A stretch of DNA of 64,000 bases from Lichenibacterium ramalinae. GTDB taxonomy: Bacteria; Pseudomonadota; Alphaproteobacteria; Rhizobiales; Beijerinckiaceae. The notes under the pieces were generated by a model. It had not been told where the DNA came from and ran no database searches. It saw only the letters and a list, made by a program, of their open reading frames with translations. A program made the translations under genes and the position numbers. Location of the stretch: NCBI RefSeq assembly GCF_004137085.1, contig NZ_QYBC01000005.1:48196-112195 (forward strand), in the 5' to 3' direction. Positions 25,878-37,008 of the stretch are shown here, piece after piece. Each line of letters opens with the position of its first letter. The first letter of the stretch is position 1.

Positions 25878-26082
25878 GGGGTCTCGCGCGTCAGGCGCCC
25901 TCGCTAGCACGACGGCCGGCGCCGGGCGACGCTTTCCCCTCCGGAATCGATCGTGCCGCTTGCGCAAATCGGCGCGCCGCGCAAAAGTCTCCGCCCTTCA
26001 CGGCGTCCGCCGAAGGTCTGCACCTCCGGGTCCCGCTGATCGCCTCGGGTCCCGGCCCTTTCCGTCGAGGAGCCGCCCCGCC

Positions 26083-27201
26083 ATGAAAGTCACCCTCGAA
26101 CGCGCGGCCCTCCTCAAGGCGCTCGGGCATGTCCAGCGCGTCGTCGAGCGCCGCACCACCATCCCCATCCTGTCCAACGTGCTGGTGCGGGCCGCCGCGG
26201 GCGCGCTGCGCCTCAAGGCCACGGACCTCGACCTCGAAGTGACCGAGGAACTGCCGGCGGATGTCGGGCAGGAGGGCGCCACGACGCTGCCGGCCCACAC
26301 GCTGCACGACATCGTGCGCAAGCTGCCCGACGGCTCGCAGGTGACGCTCGACATGTCGGGCGACACGGGCCAGCTCGTGCTGCGCTCGGGCCGCTCGCGC
26401 TTCCAGCTCCAGTGCCTGCCGGAAAGCGACTTCCCCGACCTCGCCGCCGGGGAGATGAGCCATCGCTTCTCGCTCCCGGCCGGGCAGCTGAAGCACCTCA
26501 TCGACAAGACCTCCTTCGCGATCTCGACCGAGGAGACGCGCTACTACCTCAACGGCGTCTACCTCCACACGATGGAGCACGACGGCGCCACCATGCTGCG
26601 CGTGGTCTCCACCGACGGCCACCGCCTCGCCCGGGTCGAGATCCCGGCACCCCAGGGTTCGGCCGGCATCCCGGGCGTGATCGTGCCGCGCAAGGCCGTG
26701 GCGGAGATCCAGAAGCTCATCGAGGACCCGGCCAGCGACGTGCTGGTCGAGATGTCGGCCACCAAGATCCGCCTGACGCTGGGCAGCGTCGTCCTCACCA
26801 CCAAGCTGATCGACGGCACCTTCCCGGATTATGGCCGCGTCATCCCGGCCGGCAACGACAAGATGCTGGTTGTGCCCAAGAGCGCCTTCGCGGCGGCGGT
26901 GGACCGCGTGTCCACCATCTCGGCCGAGCGCGGCCGCGCCGTGAAGCTCGCCCTGTCGGACGGCAAGCTGGTGCTCAGCGTCAACAACCCCGATTCGGGC
27001 TCCGCCACGGAGGAACTCGACGTCGAATACGATTCGAGCCCCCTCGATATCGGCTTCAATGCCCGCTACCTGCTCGACATCACGGCCCAGCTCGACAGCG
27101 ACACGGCCTTCCTCAAGCTCGCCGACCCCGGCTCGCCCACCCTGGTCCAGGACCGGGAAGGCGCTCCTGCCCTCTACGTGCTGATGCCCATGCGGGTCTG
27201 A
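26083..27201 (+). CDS. dnaN: DNA polymerase III beta subunit (sliding clamp)
   Basis: 372-aa processivity clamp that encircles DNA as a dimer and tethers polymerase III. Three repeated clamp domains are visible. The signatures are MKVTLERAALLKALGHVQRV, TTIPILSNVLVRA, EETRYYLNGVYLHTMEHDGA, RVVSTDGHRLARVEI and the C-terminal ALYVLMPMRV. The length matches the family. dnaA, recF and gyrB, common neighbours of dnaN, are absent on both sides. I saw no convincing DnaA-box cluster in the 205-base divergent gap upstream. Confidence 0.98.
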   Translation: MKVTLERAALLKALGHVQRVVERRTTIPILSNVLVRAAAGALRLKATDLDLEVTEELPADVGQEGATTLPAHTLHDIVRKLPDGSQVTLDMSGDTGQLVLRSGRSRFQLQCLPESDFPDLAAGEMSHRFSLPAGQLKHLIDKTSFAISTEETRYYLNGVYLHTMEHDGATMLRVVSTDGHRLARVEIPAPQGSAGIPGVIVPRKAVAEIQKLIEDPASDVLVEMSATKIRLTLGSVVLTTKLIDGTFPDYGRVIPAGNDKMLVVPKSAFAAAVDRVSTISAERGRAVKLALSDGKLVLSVNNPDSGSATEELDVEYDSSPLDIGFNARYLLDITAQLDSDTAFLKLADPGSPTLVQDREGAPALYVLMPMRV

Positions 27202-27353
27202 CGCAGCGCGACCGGTCTGCCACCCCTGGGTGCATAACGCGTGGCAGCGCCGTCGCTTTCTTAACGCCGTTCTGGCATGCTGTTCCATCGTCGCCGCGCG
27301 CCTCGCGGCGTCACGGATCTGCTCGGCCTCGCGCCGCCCCTCGTGGACTTCGG

Positions 27354-28619
27354 ATGATCGCAATCGAGTCGATCGGTGCTCCGGCCTTCCTGGTCGACGT
27401 GAGCGGGAATGGCTTCGTCTGCAGTGCCGTCAACGGCCTGCTGACGGAAGCGCTCGGCCTCGCCCCCGCCGACCTCGTCGGGGCCTCTCCGGCTGCCCTG
27501 GTGCCGGCCTCGCTGCTGCCGGCGGCCGATGCCGCCGCGATGCTCGACCAGTACAGGCTCTGCGCGGCGGAGCGCCGCTCCGTCGAGTTCGAGATCCACC
27601 ACGGGGCACCCGCCGGCGGCCGCTGGTGGCAGATCACGGTGTCGCCGGTGTTCGACGGCGAGGAAGGGGCGGTCGTGGCGCTCATCGGCATCGCCGTGGA
27701 CGTCACCGCCCGCAAGGCCGACGAGGCACAGGGCCGGGAGGTCGACGCCCGCATCGCCCTCGCCATGGACCTGCTCGAAGGGGGCTTCTGGCACTACGAC
27801 GTGGCACGGCGGCGGTTCCGCACCTCGCCGCAGCTCGGCCGCCTCGTGACCGGCGTCGAGACGGGGCCGCTCGACGGCAAGGCCTATGCCGCCCGCGTGC
27901 TGGAGGAGGACCAGGCCAAGCTCGACATCGGTCCTCTCGTGCGCGGCGAAGCCGACACCCTGTCGGCGGAATACCGCATCAGGACGGCGGTGGGGGACCT
28001 GCGCTGGGTGTCGTGCAAGCGGCGCCTGACCCGCGACGACTGGGGGCGGCCCGAGAACGTCATCGGCGTCGTGGTCGACATCACGGAGCAGAAGCGCCGC
28101 GAAGAGGCGCTGGCGGCGGAGGCCGCCACCGACAGCCTCACCGGCCTGCTCAACCGGCGCGGCTTCGAGGCGCTGGGGCAGCACCTGTGCGCCGATGCGC
28201 GCGCGCGGGGCCTCGGCTTCGGCCTGGTGCTGATGGACCTCGACCGCTTCAAGCCCGTCAACGACACCCACGGCCACCCGATGGGCGACGCCGTGCTGTG
28301 CGAGGTGGCGGCCCGGCTGCGGCGCCACACCCGGCCCGGCGACGCCGCCGCGCGGCTGGGCGGCGACGAATTCGCCATCTTGGTGACGGAGGCCACCGAG
28401 GATGTCCTGGCGGGCCTGTCGCGGCGCCTGGTCCAGGCCATGGCCCGGCCGATCGTCACGGCGGCGGGCGGGATCGAGATCGGCGCCAGCGTCGGCGCGG
28501 CGCTGTGGTGGGATGGGGACCGTGACCTCGCGGCCCTCACGGCCCGCGCCGACGACCTGCTCTTCGCCGTGAAGCGCGCCGGCCGCGGCGCCTGGCAGGT
28601 GGCGGGCCTGCCGGCCTGA
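27354..28619 (+). CDS. PAS-PAS-GGDEF diguanylate cyclase
   Basis: 421-aa predicted cytoplasmic c-di-GMP synthase. Two PAS-like sensor domains occupy about 1-125 (ending IAVDVTARKADEAQ) and 130-250 (ending VIGVVVDITEQKRREE). The catalytic GGDEF domain follows (TDSLTGLLNRRGFEALG, DLDRFKPVNDTHGHPMGD). The active site is intact GGDEF at 336-340. An RxxD inhibitory site (RPGD) lies five residues before it, so product inhibition is expected. There is no EAL domain and no membrane segment. Such enzymes commonly switch cells from motility to surface growth, which fits a genome with flagella, but no specific link to the operon above is shown. Confidence 0.93.
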   Translation: MIAIESIGAPAFLVDVSGNGFVCSAVNGLLTEALGLAPADLVGASPAALVPASLLPAADAAAMLDQYRLCAAERRSVEFEIHHGAPAGGRWWQITVSPVFDGEEGAVVALIGIAVDVTARKADEAQGREVDARIALAMDLLEGGFWHYDVARRRFRTSPQLGRLVTGVETGPLDGKAYAARVLEEDQAKLDIGPLVRGEADTLSAEYRIRTAVGDLRWVSCKRRLTRDDWGRPENVIGVVVDITEQKRREEALAAEAATDSLTGLLNRRGFEALGQHLCADARARGLGFGLVLMDLDRFKPVNDTHGHPMGDAVLCEVAARLRRHTRPGDAAARLGGDEFAILVTEATEDVLAGLSRRLVQAMARPIVTAAGGIEIGASVGAALWWDGDRDLAALTARADDLLFAVKRAGRGAWQVAGLPA

Positions 28620-28680
28620 GGGTCCTCGCGCCCCGGGGCGCGGGGCGCCGGCGCGGCAGGGTGGGGGCTGTCGCCGGGGG

Positions 28681-29298
28681 TCAGGCCGTCGGCACGAAGC
28701 GCAGGGCGGCCGCGAAGGTCGCGTCGGCGTCGAGCGCCGTCGTGTCGAGCGGGTGCGCGTCGGGCGCGGCGCGCAGCGGCGCCACGGCACGGTTGCTGTC
28801 GCGCTCGTCGCGGATCCGGATGTCCTCCAGGATGGCGGCATAATCGGCGGGCTCGCCGCGGCCCACCAGCTCCAGCGCCCGGCGCTGCGCCCGGGTCTGC
28901 GGGCTGGCGGTGACGAAGATCTTCACGTCGGCCTCGGGACAGATGACGGTGCCGATGTCCCGCCCGTCGAGCACGGCGCCTTCCGGCCGGAGCGCGAAGC
29001 CGCGCTGAGCCTTGGCGAGCGTGGTGCGCACCGCCGGGATGGCGGCCACGACGGAGGCGGCCTCGCCCATGGCGCGACCGCGCAGCCGCGCCTCGTCGAA
29101 ATCCGTGAGGGCGAGGCCCCGGGCGGCCGCCACCGCGGCCTCGACGTGGTCGAGCCGCTCGCCGGTGTCGAGCAGGGCACGGGCGGTGGCGCGGTACAGC
29201 AGCCCCGTGTCGAGGTGGGGCAGCCCGAAATGCGCCGCCAGCTTCTTCGCCAGCGTGCCTTTGCCGGAGGCGGCGGGGCCGTCGATGGCGATGATCAC
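28681..29298 (-). CDS. cmk: Cytidylate kinase
   Basis: 205-aa enzyme that phosphorylates CMP/dCMP to the diphosphates. The P-loop is [10 protein letters not shown] at 7-16, followed by [20 protein letters not shown] and the [20 protein letters not shown] motif. The C-terminal [20 protein letters not shown] is characteristic. The start is GTG 29298 (VIIAIDGP); longer readings are Pro/Arg-rich and not protein-like. aroA and rpsA, its usual neighbours, are not here. It is convergent with the GGDEF gene and divergent from the FYDLN protein gene. Confidence 0.96.
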   Translation of the reverse strand: MIIAIDGPAASGKGTLAKKLAAHFGLPHLDTGLLYRATARALLDTGERLDHVEAAVAAARGLALTDFDEARLRGRAMGEAASVVAAIPAVRTTLAKAQRGFALRPEGAVLDGRDIGTVICPEADVKIFVTASPQTRAQRRALELVGRGEPADYAAILEDIRIRDERDSNRAVAPLRAAPDAHPLDTTALDADATFAAALRFVPTA

Positions 29299-29465
29299 GC
29301 GCGGTGCTCCGCCGGGCGGGCGCGGCCGGGGCGGTGGTGATCGGCGCCCGGGTGGCGCGGCGGCATGGGCAAGACGGGGCTCCGGGCCGGGTGGTCGGGA
29401 CGGCGCGCTCGTACCATGCTCCGCCGGGGCTGTCATTATGCCGGCACCGGCCCGGCACTTTCCGA

Positions 29466-29494
29466 TTGACGCCGCGGCCCCCCGCACCTTAACC
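29466..29494 (+). promoter_or_regulatory. Possible promoter of the FYDLN protein gene
   Basis: TTGACG (29466-29471) and TTAACC (29489-29494) with a 17-base spacer lie 65 bases upstream of the GTG start. The -35 is close to consensus and the -10 is weak. Confidence 0.35.
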
Positions 29495-29558
29495 CCTTGC
29501 CTCCGTATCGATGACGTAGGGCAGCGGCGCCGCGCGCGCGGTGCCGTGAGGGAAGACT

Positions 29559-29942
29559 GTGGCAAAACCGGAACTTGGCGCGAAACACCAGTGCCAGAAC
29601 TGCGCGACGAAATTCTTCGACCTCAACCGCGACCCGATCCTGTGCCCCAAATGCGGCGCAGTCTTCGTGCCGCTGCCGGTCGCCCGCACGCCGACCCGCG
29701 CCTCTGCGGCGGTGGTGCGCGACGAGGGTGAGGTCGAGCCCGAGGCGACGGGCGTCGAGATCGTGTCGCTCGACGAGGCGGAGGCGGGCGAGAAGCCCGA
29801 GCCCGCGGCGGACGACGACGTGGACGTCGAGATCGAGGACACGCCGGCCGACGACAACACGTTCCTCGAAGAGGAGGAGGAGGGCGACGACGACGTCGCC
29901 GACCTCATCGACGGCGACATCGAGGACGACGAGGAAGCCTGA
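29559..29942 (+). CDS. FYDLN-acid zinc-ribbon protein (TIGR02300 family)
   Basis: 127-aa alphaproteobacterial protein of unknown function. The N-terminal ~36 residues form a zinc ribbon ([21 protein letters not shown]; cysteines 12, 15, 29 and 32) with the family's F-x-DLN core. The rest is a very acidic tail of Asp/Glu runs ([20 protein letters not shown]). GTG 29559 has GAGGGAAG upstream. The family is conserved near cmk and tRNA-Ala genes in rhizobia, which matches the context here. Confidence 0.92.
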   Translation: MAKPELGAKHQCQNCATKFFDLNRDPILCPKCGAVFVPLPVARTPTRASAAVVRDEGEVEPEATGVEIVSLDEAEAGEKPEPAADDDVDVEIEDTPADDNTFLEEEEEGDDDVADLIDGDIEDDEEA

Positions 29943-30008
29943 CCCCGCGCCGGTCCGGAATCGCCTCGGGCCCTCGGCGGAATTCGGCGCCGCCCGAGAT
30001 TTTCGGGC

Positions 30009-30037
30009 TTGTGCGGCGCAGAATGCGACGATATAGA
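30009..30037 (+). promoter_or_regulatory. Sigma70-type promoter upstream of tRNA-Ala
   Basis: TTGTGC (30009-30014) and TATAGA (30032-30037) are separated by 17 bases, a good match to a housekeeping promoter. It would start transcription near 30044, about 100 bases before the first tRNA. Confidence 0.55.
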
Positions 30038-30146
30038 ACCGACCTCGCCGCCGCTCACCGAGCGGCGCCAGATCAAGCAGCCGAGCTTCGGCGATCTTGC
30101 AAGATCAGGACGGTACCGCCCCAATCGGTATCTTGCGTCGTCAAGT

Positions 30147-30222
<76 letters not shown>

Positions 30223-30343
30223 CGACACTGACCACCACGGCCTGCGGGCCCGTCGAGGCCGGTGAGAACAGAAGACCGGGTCGCCTATTCGGCCCGGGAA
30301 GGGAACGACGTCGCCGCGCCCAAGCGGATGACGATGAAGGTGC

Positions 30344-30419
<76 letters not shown>

Positions 30420-30599
30420 CATCGCTCCTTCCCCTGACCGTAACGGCCGCGCCAGCGGCGATGCCACGACCTCGCTGCAGATCGACCAACCCGCGGTGGC
30501 CGGCTTGCGGTTCGGTCCCGTTTCAACGACAGCCTAGCAGGCCCTGGACGGCCATGACGGGCGACAGCACCGAGATCCAGGGCGAGCGTCCGTTCTCCT

Positions 30600-30953
30600 T
30601 CACTGGGTCTCCGCCGCGGTCGTCGTCATGCGGCGGCTCGCTGCGAGGGCCTCGGTCTGGACGGCCACCACCTCCAAAACGTCGTCGGAAAGAAGTCGGG
30701 CCGCCGAAATCAGCCGGTCGACGAGCTTGGAGCGCGCCGACGTCTCCGCAGGCTCGCCGAAGCCCAGCAGGTCGTCCGGCCTGGTCTGGAGCGCTTCGGC
30801 GATGCGCACCAGCGTGACGAGGTTCGGCTCTCGAAGGCCGGTGACGTAGTGACCGAAACGACGCTCGCTGAGCCCGGCACGTCGAGCCGCCTCGGCGTGG
30901 GCGATGCCGAGTTCGGCGGCTCTCTCCCTGAGTCGGTTGGCGAAGACCATCAT
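30600..30953 (-). CDS. XRE-family regulator, divergent partner of a membrane protein
   Basis: 117-aa protein with a Cro/C1-type HTH in the N-terminal half (VFANRLRERAAELGIAHAEA, ARRAGLSERRFGHYVTGLRE) and a short helical C-terminus. The start is placed at the ATGATG pair (30953 or 30950), because the longer frame runs through unlike sequence and across an inverted repeat. That repeat (CGGAACA-GAC-TGTTCCG) abuts the start codon, where a bound repressor would block its own translation start or promoter. The gene is divergent from a small membrane-protein gene. The arrangement resembles an autoregulated phage-type or toxin/antitoxin-type regulator, but no partner toxin is recognised. Confidence 0.8.
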   Translation of the reverse strand: MMVFANRLRERAAELGIAHAEAARRAGLSERRFGHYVTGLREPNLVTLVRIAEALQTRPDDLLGFGEPAETSARSKLVDRLISAARLLSDDVLEVVAVQTEALAASRRMTTTAAETQ

Positions 30954-31039
30954 CGGAACAGACTGTTCCGAGACACCCCTGTACTCCAGGAACGTTATGT
31001 GCTTGTCTTCGCGTACGGAACGTACCTGCGAGCGGGAAC
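30954..31039. promoter_or_regulatory. Divergent control region with repeated GGAAC half-sites
   Basis: The 86 bases between the two divergent start codons hold GGAAC or its complement five times: 30955 and 30965 (the two arms of a perfect 7-bp inverted repeat), then 30989, 31017 and 31035. The last also serves as part of the ribosome site of the rightward gene. This is the expected look of an operator array for the adjacent XRE protein. Confidence 0.55.
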
Positions 31040-31384
31040 ATGGGGGCTCTGTCGTATGCGGTCGGCCGGGCCGGCGATCTGTTGATCGGGGCTTGGATGC
31101 TCTGGTTCGGCATCGGCCTTGCGGCGGGCGGGCTCGTCCTGTTCCATGACGAATGGCGGCTTCACCGAACGAGACCAAGGTCGGGTGAGGTGCGGGCCTA
31201 TGCCGACGGTCTCGTCGCGCGACACGGCCACGAGGCCTTCCGCATCAACGGCGACGCGATGGCGGCCGCTCGGCATGCCGGGACGGTGGACCGGTACAGG
31301 TTCCTGATAGCCGTGTCGGAGACGCTCGTGGCTCGGAAGCGAGCCGAGGCCCGCTCGACCTGTGCCTCGGCCGTGGACCGATGA
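31040..31384 (+). CDS. Small membrane-anchored protein of unknown function
   Basis: 114-aa protein with one N-terminal hydrophobic helix (LLIGAWMLWFGIGLAAGGLV, about 14-33) and a soluble, basic C-terminal region (RFLIAVSETLVARKRAEARS). No family is recognised. ATG 31040 is preceded by AGCGGGAAC. The gene is transcribed away from an XRE regulator gene whose probable operator lies between them, so it is likely a target of that regulator. Confidence 0.62.
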   Translation: MGALSYAVGRAGDLLIGAWMLWFGIGLAAGGLVLFHDEWRLHRTRPRSGEVRAYADGLVARHGHEAFRINGDAMAAARHAGTVDRYRFLIAVSETLVARKRAEARSTCASAVDR

Positions 31385-31648
31385 GGGTTCCAGACCACCC
31401 GATCGGTTCCACCTGTGTGTCGAGCCGGGTACCGCACATCCTGCCGGATCGGCGGCGCTGATGGCGTCAACGCTCGTTCCCACGCTTGTGGGGGCCGGCG
31501 TGTGCGGCACGGCGAGGCGGCCGACCGATCGTGCCGCCCTCCCGGGTCCCTCGCCGGGCCGCATGCCAAGCGGCGGCCCGGCCGCTGGCGTCCCGGGATG
31601 GTCCGCCTTCGGGAGGTCCGGCCCGGAGACCGCCCCCCCTCGTCTCCA

Positions 31649-31894
31649 TCACCCCACGTCGGTCACGTCGGCGCTCGGCCGGTCCTCGCCCTTGGTGAGC
31701 TCCTCGTGCCACTCGCCCTTGCCGTCCTGGTAGGAGATGACCTCGCTGTCGCCGGGCGTCGCCTGTTCGGCCGCCGCGGCTTCTGCCGCCTGGTGGGCCG
31801 CGGCCTTGCTCCGGAAGGTTTCCGAGTAGGCGCCGTCCAGCCGGTAGGCCCAGCCGCCGTCGTGCTCCACGACCTCGTAGTGGATGTCGCTCAT
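31649..31894 (-). CDS. DUF2188-like small protein
   Basis: 81-aa acidic protein. The pattern YEVVEHDGGWAYRLDGAYSE, TFRSKAAAHQAAEAAAAEQ resembles DUF2188 proteins (a W-x-V motif, then an Ala-rich helix after the second strand), followed by VISYQDGKGEWHEE. The function of the family is unknown. A good ribosome site (AAGGAAAA) precedes ATG 31894. It stands alone between a membrane-protein gene and an ABC exporter. Confidence 0.72.
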   Translation of the reverse strand: MSDIHYEVVEHDGGWAYRLDGAYSETFRSKAAAHQAAEAAAAEQATPGDSEVISYQDGKGEWHEELTKGEDRPSADVTDVG

Positions 31895-32036
31895 CAGCCG
31901 TTTTCCTTGTCCTGCACTTCGGCTGGGAAACTAGCCGGCCCGCGCGATGTTCCGGCGGCCCCACCGTTGCCGCGGTTGGGCGTTAACGATCGCGGCCGCT
32001 CCCATCGAGACAGGGCTCCGGCCCGCCGGACGCCCC

Positions 32037-33884
<1,848 letters not shown>

Positions 33885-33954
33885 TGCGCGCCGCCTCCCA
33901 CAAGCCCCCCAAAAGGCTGTAGGCTGGCGGCTACCCGTCACCGGAGGCGCCGCC

Positions 33955-34836
33955 ATGGCCGATCTGCCCGACTACACCCCGCCCGACGTCTGGACCTGGA
34001 AACAGGGCCACGGCGGCCGCTTCGCCAACATCAACCGCCCCGTCGCGGGGCCGACGCATGAGAAGGAACTCCCGGTCGGGCGCCACCCGCTGCAGCTTTA
34101 TTCGCTGGCGACGCCCAACGGCGTGAAGGTGACGGTGATGCTGGAAGAGTTGCTGGCGCTCGGTCACGCCGGCGCCGAATACGACGCCTGGCTGATCAAG
34201 ATCGGCGACGGCGACCAGTTCGGCAGCGGCTTCGTCGGCGTGAACCCCAATTCCAAGATCCCGGCGCTGCTCGACCGCAGCGGGCCGAAGCCGGTGCGGG
34301 TGTTCGAATCCGGCGCCATCCTGGTCCATCTCGCCGAGAAGTTCGGCGCCTTCCTGCCGACCGAGCCGGCGGCCCGGGCCGAATGCCTGTCGTGGCTCTT
34401 CTGGCAGATGGGCAGCGCCCCCTATCTCGGCGGCGGCTTCGGCCATTTCTACGCCTATGCGCCGGTCAAGATCGAATATGCCATCGACCGTTTCGCCATG
34501 GAGGCCAAGCGCCAGCTCGACGTGCTCGACCGGCGGCTCGCCGAAAGCGAGTACCTCGGCGGCCCCGACTACACGATCGCCGACATGGCGGTCTGGCCCT
34601 GGTACGGCCAGCTCCAGCAGGGGCTCATCTACGAGGCGGCGACGTTCCTGGCGGTCGACGACTACAAGAACCTGAAGCGTTGGACCGACGCCATCGCGGC
34701 GCGCCCGGCCGTGGGGCGCGGCCGCATGGTCAACCGCATGACCGGCGACCCCGCGAGCCAGCTGCGCGAGCGCCACGACGCGGCGGACTTCGACACGAAG
34801 ACCCAGGACAAGATCGGCGACGCGCCCTCGGCGTGA
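33955..34836 (+). CDS. yghU: YghU-type glutathione S-transferase / disulfide-bond oxidoreductase
   Basis: 293-aa enzyme of the Nu-class GST group, which uses glutathione for disulfide reduction and peroxide detoxification. Family features: the long N-terminus YTPPDVWTWKQGHGGRFANI, the thioredoxin-like domain PLQLYSLATPNGVKVTVMLE, GFVGVNPNSKIPALLDRSGP, VFESGAILVHLAEKFG, and the C-terminal helical domain with YTIADMAVWPWYGQL. The conserved Thr-Pro-Asn in SLATPNGVKV binds glutathione in this class. The length matches the family. Manganese catalase and a flavodoxin-like oxidoreductase are nearby, which suggests a redox-stress neighbourhood. Confidence 0.92.
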   Translation: MADLPDYTPPDVWTWKQGHGGRFANINRPVAGPTHEKELPVGRHPLQLYSLATPNGVKVTVMLEELLALGHAGAEYDAWLIKIGDGDQFGSGFVGVNPNSKIPALLDRSGPKPVRVFESGAILVHLAEKFGAFLPTEPAARAECLSWLFWQMGSAPYLGGGFGHFYAYAPVKIEYAIDRFAMEAKRQLDVLDRRLAESEYLGGPDYTIADMAVWPWYGQLQQGLIYEAATFLAVDDYKNLKRWTDAIAARPAVGRGRMVNRMTGDPASQLRERHDAADFDTKTQDKIGDAPSA

Positions 34837-34982
34837 GACCGGCCCGGCCCGAGCGGCCGGGACCGGCGCGGGATTGCTGCGGGCGAGCGGCGGAAGGCGA
34901 GGCGGCCATCGCCGGCCGTCGCCGCTCCGTCGACAGGCCCGTCACGCGATCGGGACAGTTCCGCCCGATCGCCGTCCGTGCC

Positions 34983-35906
34983 TCAGCGCGAGGCCTGGTA
35001 CAGCTTCTTCGAGATGTCGAACATCTCCTCGGGGGCGTAGTCGGTGCCGAAGGCCGAGGCCATGCCGGTCAGTTCGTGGATCTTGCCGCCCTCCGGCATG
35101 CCCTCGACCACCACGAGTTCGCCGGCCGGGTCGCCCGGCAGCGCCTGCTCGCCGTTGCCCCAGATGCCCGCCATCTCCTTGTAGTCGGAAGGGCTCCAGG
35201 TGTAGAGCCGGCGGTGCGAGCCTTCGTCCAGGTACTTCTGGCATTCCGGGATCTTGGACAGGTCGATGTTGGGCGTCGGCAGCATCTTCTCGACCTCGAC
35301 GCCGGTGATCTTCTTGAGCGCCAGCGCATAGGCGTGGGCGTGCACCGAGCCGCGGACGAGCAGGTAGCCGCAGACTTCGCGCCCGGTCGCCTCCTTCATG
35401 GTCTCGTAGACGCGCAGCTTGTGCAGGCGGGCGCCGCATTCGAGGTGGAAGTTGTGCAGCAGGTCGAACACGACGTTGCCTGTCGTGGTGACGAAATCCA
35501 TATTCCAGGACGCGCCGTTGCTGTTCATCGGCATGGCGCCGCCGAGGTTCGACAAGAACGACCCGGCGAGGCGGGTGTCCTGCATGTCGGCGAAGGGCGC
35601 ACCCGACAGGTCGGCGCCGCCCTTTTCGTTGGCGGGCTTGTCCGGCCCGTTGGCCAGCATGACGATGCCGTTGGACACCAGCTCGACGTGGCCGAGTTCC
35701 TCGGCCGTGATGCTGGCGACGAGGTTGTAGAACGGCTTCAGCTTGGACTTGCTGCGGAAGTTGAAGCTCTGGAACATGTAGTTGTTGAGGGTGGACATTT
35801 CACCGTATTTGCCGCCCAGCAGTTCCTGCAGGGCAGCGGCGGCGTTGGGATCGGCCTTCTTGGGGGCGGGCAGTTCGGCCTGAAGCTTGTCGACGCGCAT
35901 GAACAT
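34983..35906 (-). CDS. Manganese (non-haem) catalase
   Basis: 307-aa enzyme that breaks down hydrogen peroxide with a di-manganese site. The ferritin-like four-helix core is visible: GGKYGEMSTLNNYMFQSFNF, SITAEELGHVELVSNGIVML (a Glu-x2-His metal motif), CGARLHKLRVYE and RGSVHAHAYALALKKITGVE. The C-terminal extension is the usual length. ATG 35906 has GGAGAC seven bases upstream. It is convergent with the GST gene and adjacent to the LysR gene, but is separately transcribed (114-base gap). Confidence 0.95.
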   Translation of the reverse strand: MFMRVDKLQAELPAPKKADPNAAAALQELLGGKYGEMSTLNNYMFQSFNFRSKSKLKPFYNLVASITAEELGHVELVSNGIVMLANGPDKPANEKGGADLSGAPFADMQDTRLAGSFLSNLGGAMPMNSNGASWNMDFVTTTGNVVFDLLHNFHLECGARLHKLRVYETMKEATGREVCGYLLVRGSVHAHAYALALKKITGVEVEKMLPTPNIDLSKIPECQKYLDEGSHRRLYTWSPSDYKEMAGIWGNGEQALPGDPAGELVVVEGMPEGGKIHELTGMASAFGTDYAPEEMFDISKKLYQASR

Positions 35907-36020
35907 GGGGATGTCTCCGTTGCGTCACGCCAACGGGGGCCGCGGGAGATGGGTCCCGCGGCATCCTGGCCGCGGTCCCGGCCGCTCGTCCGCGGCCTCG
36001 GCCGACGACCCTCCGCTACG

Positions 36021-36956
36021 TCACCGGACCGACGACGGGAAAGGCGGCTCGAGGAAGGGGGTCAGCACCCCTTCGATCCACCGCATGAACGCGCGAACCC
36101 GGCGCGACAGGTTGGTCCGGTGGGCGACCACGAGGGCCACGTCCAGCGGTTCGGGGCGGAGGTCCGGCAGCACTTCGACCAGCGCCCCGCTGTCGAGGTG
36201 CCGGCCGATGCCCGACAGCGCGGCCTGGATCAGGCCCAGGCCGGCGAGGCCGGCCGCCTCGTAGGTCTGCACGCCGTTGACGTGCAGCGCGCCCGGCAGC
36301 GCGAGCGTCGCATAGGTGCCGCCCTCACGGTCCGGATACTCCCAACCCGAGGGCTTCGCGCCGAGGGTCCTGCTGTAATGGATCGTCCGATGGTCCTGGA
36401 GGCGCAGGTCGTCCAGCGATCGGGGGATGCCGTGGCGCGCCAGATAGGCGGGACTGGCGGCATTCACCATGCGCAGCCGGCCCAGCGGGCGGGCGACCAG
36501 CGTCTCGTCGCCGATCGGCCCGATCCGCAGCACGCAATCGAACCCCTCCTGGACGAGGTCGACCTGCCGATCCGTGCTGGACACCTCCAAGGCCAAGGCG
36601 GGATGGGCGTCCATGAAGTCCGGCAGTGCCGGCACGATCGTGGTGCGCGCCAATTCGGTCGGGAGGTCGACCCGAAGGCGCCCGCGGAGCCCGACGCGCT
36701 CTTCCGCGAACATGGCATGGAGGTCGTCGACCGCGGCCAGCAGGTCGCGGGCGCGCGCCCGGAAGGCCCGTCCGTCCTCCGTCAGCTGCACGCTGCGCGT
36801 CGTCCGGTGCAGCAGCCTCGTCCCGATGGCGTCCTCCAGCTTCCGCACCGCCGTCGAGGCCCGGCCTTTCTGGATGCCCAGGCTGTCGGCGGCGCGGGTG
36901 AAGCTCCCCATGTCGGCGACCCTGACGAAGATCAGGACGGGCGCGAGATCCTGCAT
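36021..36956 (-). CDS. LysR-family transcriptional regulator
   Basis: 311-aa regulator. The N-terminal winged HTH (LIFVRVADMGSFTRAADSLG, KLEDAIGTRLLHRTTRSVQL) and the effector-binding domain (about 90-300; DETLVARPLGRLRMVNAASP, LLPLV-type end) are complete. ATG 36956 is used, because the upstream extension is unlike LysR N-termini. It is divergent from the flavodoxin-like gene across 171 bases that contain a 17-bp inverted repeat, so it most likely controls that gene. Confidence 0.93.
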   Translation of the reverse strand: MQDLAPVLIFVRVADMGSFTRAADSLGIQKGRASTAVRKLEDAIGTRLLHRTTRSVQLTEDGRAFRARARDLLAAVDDLHAMFAEERVGLRGRLRVDLPTELARTTIVPALPDFMDAHPALALEVSSTDRQVDLVQEGFDCVLRIGPIGDETLVARPLGRLRMVNAASPAYLARHGIPRSLDDLRLQDHRTIHYSRTLGAKPSGWEYPDREGGTYATLALPGALHVNGVQTYEAAGLAGLGLIQAALSGIGRHLDSGALVEVLPDLRPEPLDVALVVAHRTNLSRRVRAFMRWIEGVLTPFLEPPFPSSVR

Positions 36957-37008
36957 GGCGGTGCCCCTCGTCGTGCCCGGCCGCGAAGCCGGATTGTTTC
37001 CGCCGGTG

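Noticed and set aside
28627-28642. 16-bp perfect palindrome CGCGCCCCGGGGCGCG between the convergent GGDEF and cmk genes
   Set aside because: No loop and no T-tract on either side. It is likely a chance product of GC richness and not a supportable terminator.
30523-31113. 196-aa minus-strand frame over the XRE gene
   Set aside because: Arg/Ser/Pro-rich shadow; the HTH protein in the neighbouring frame is the real gene.
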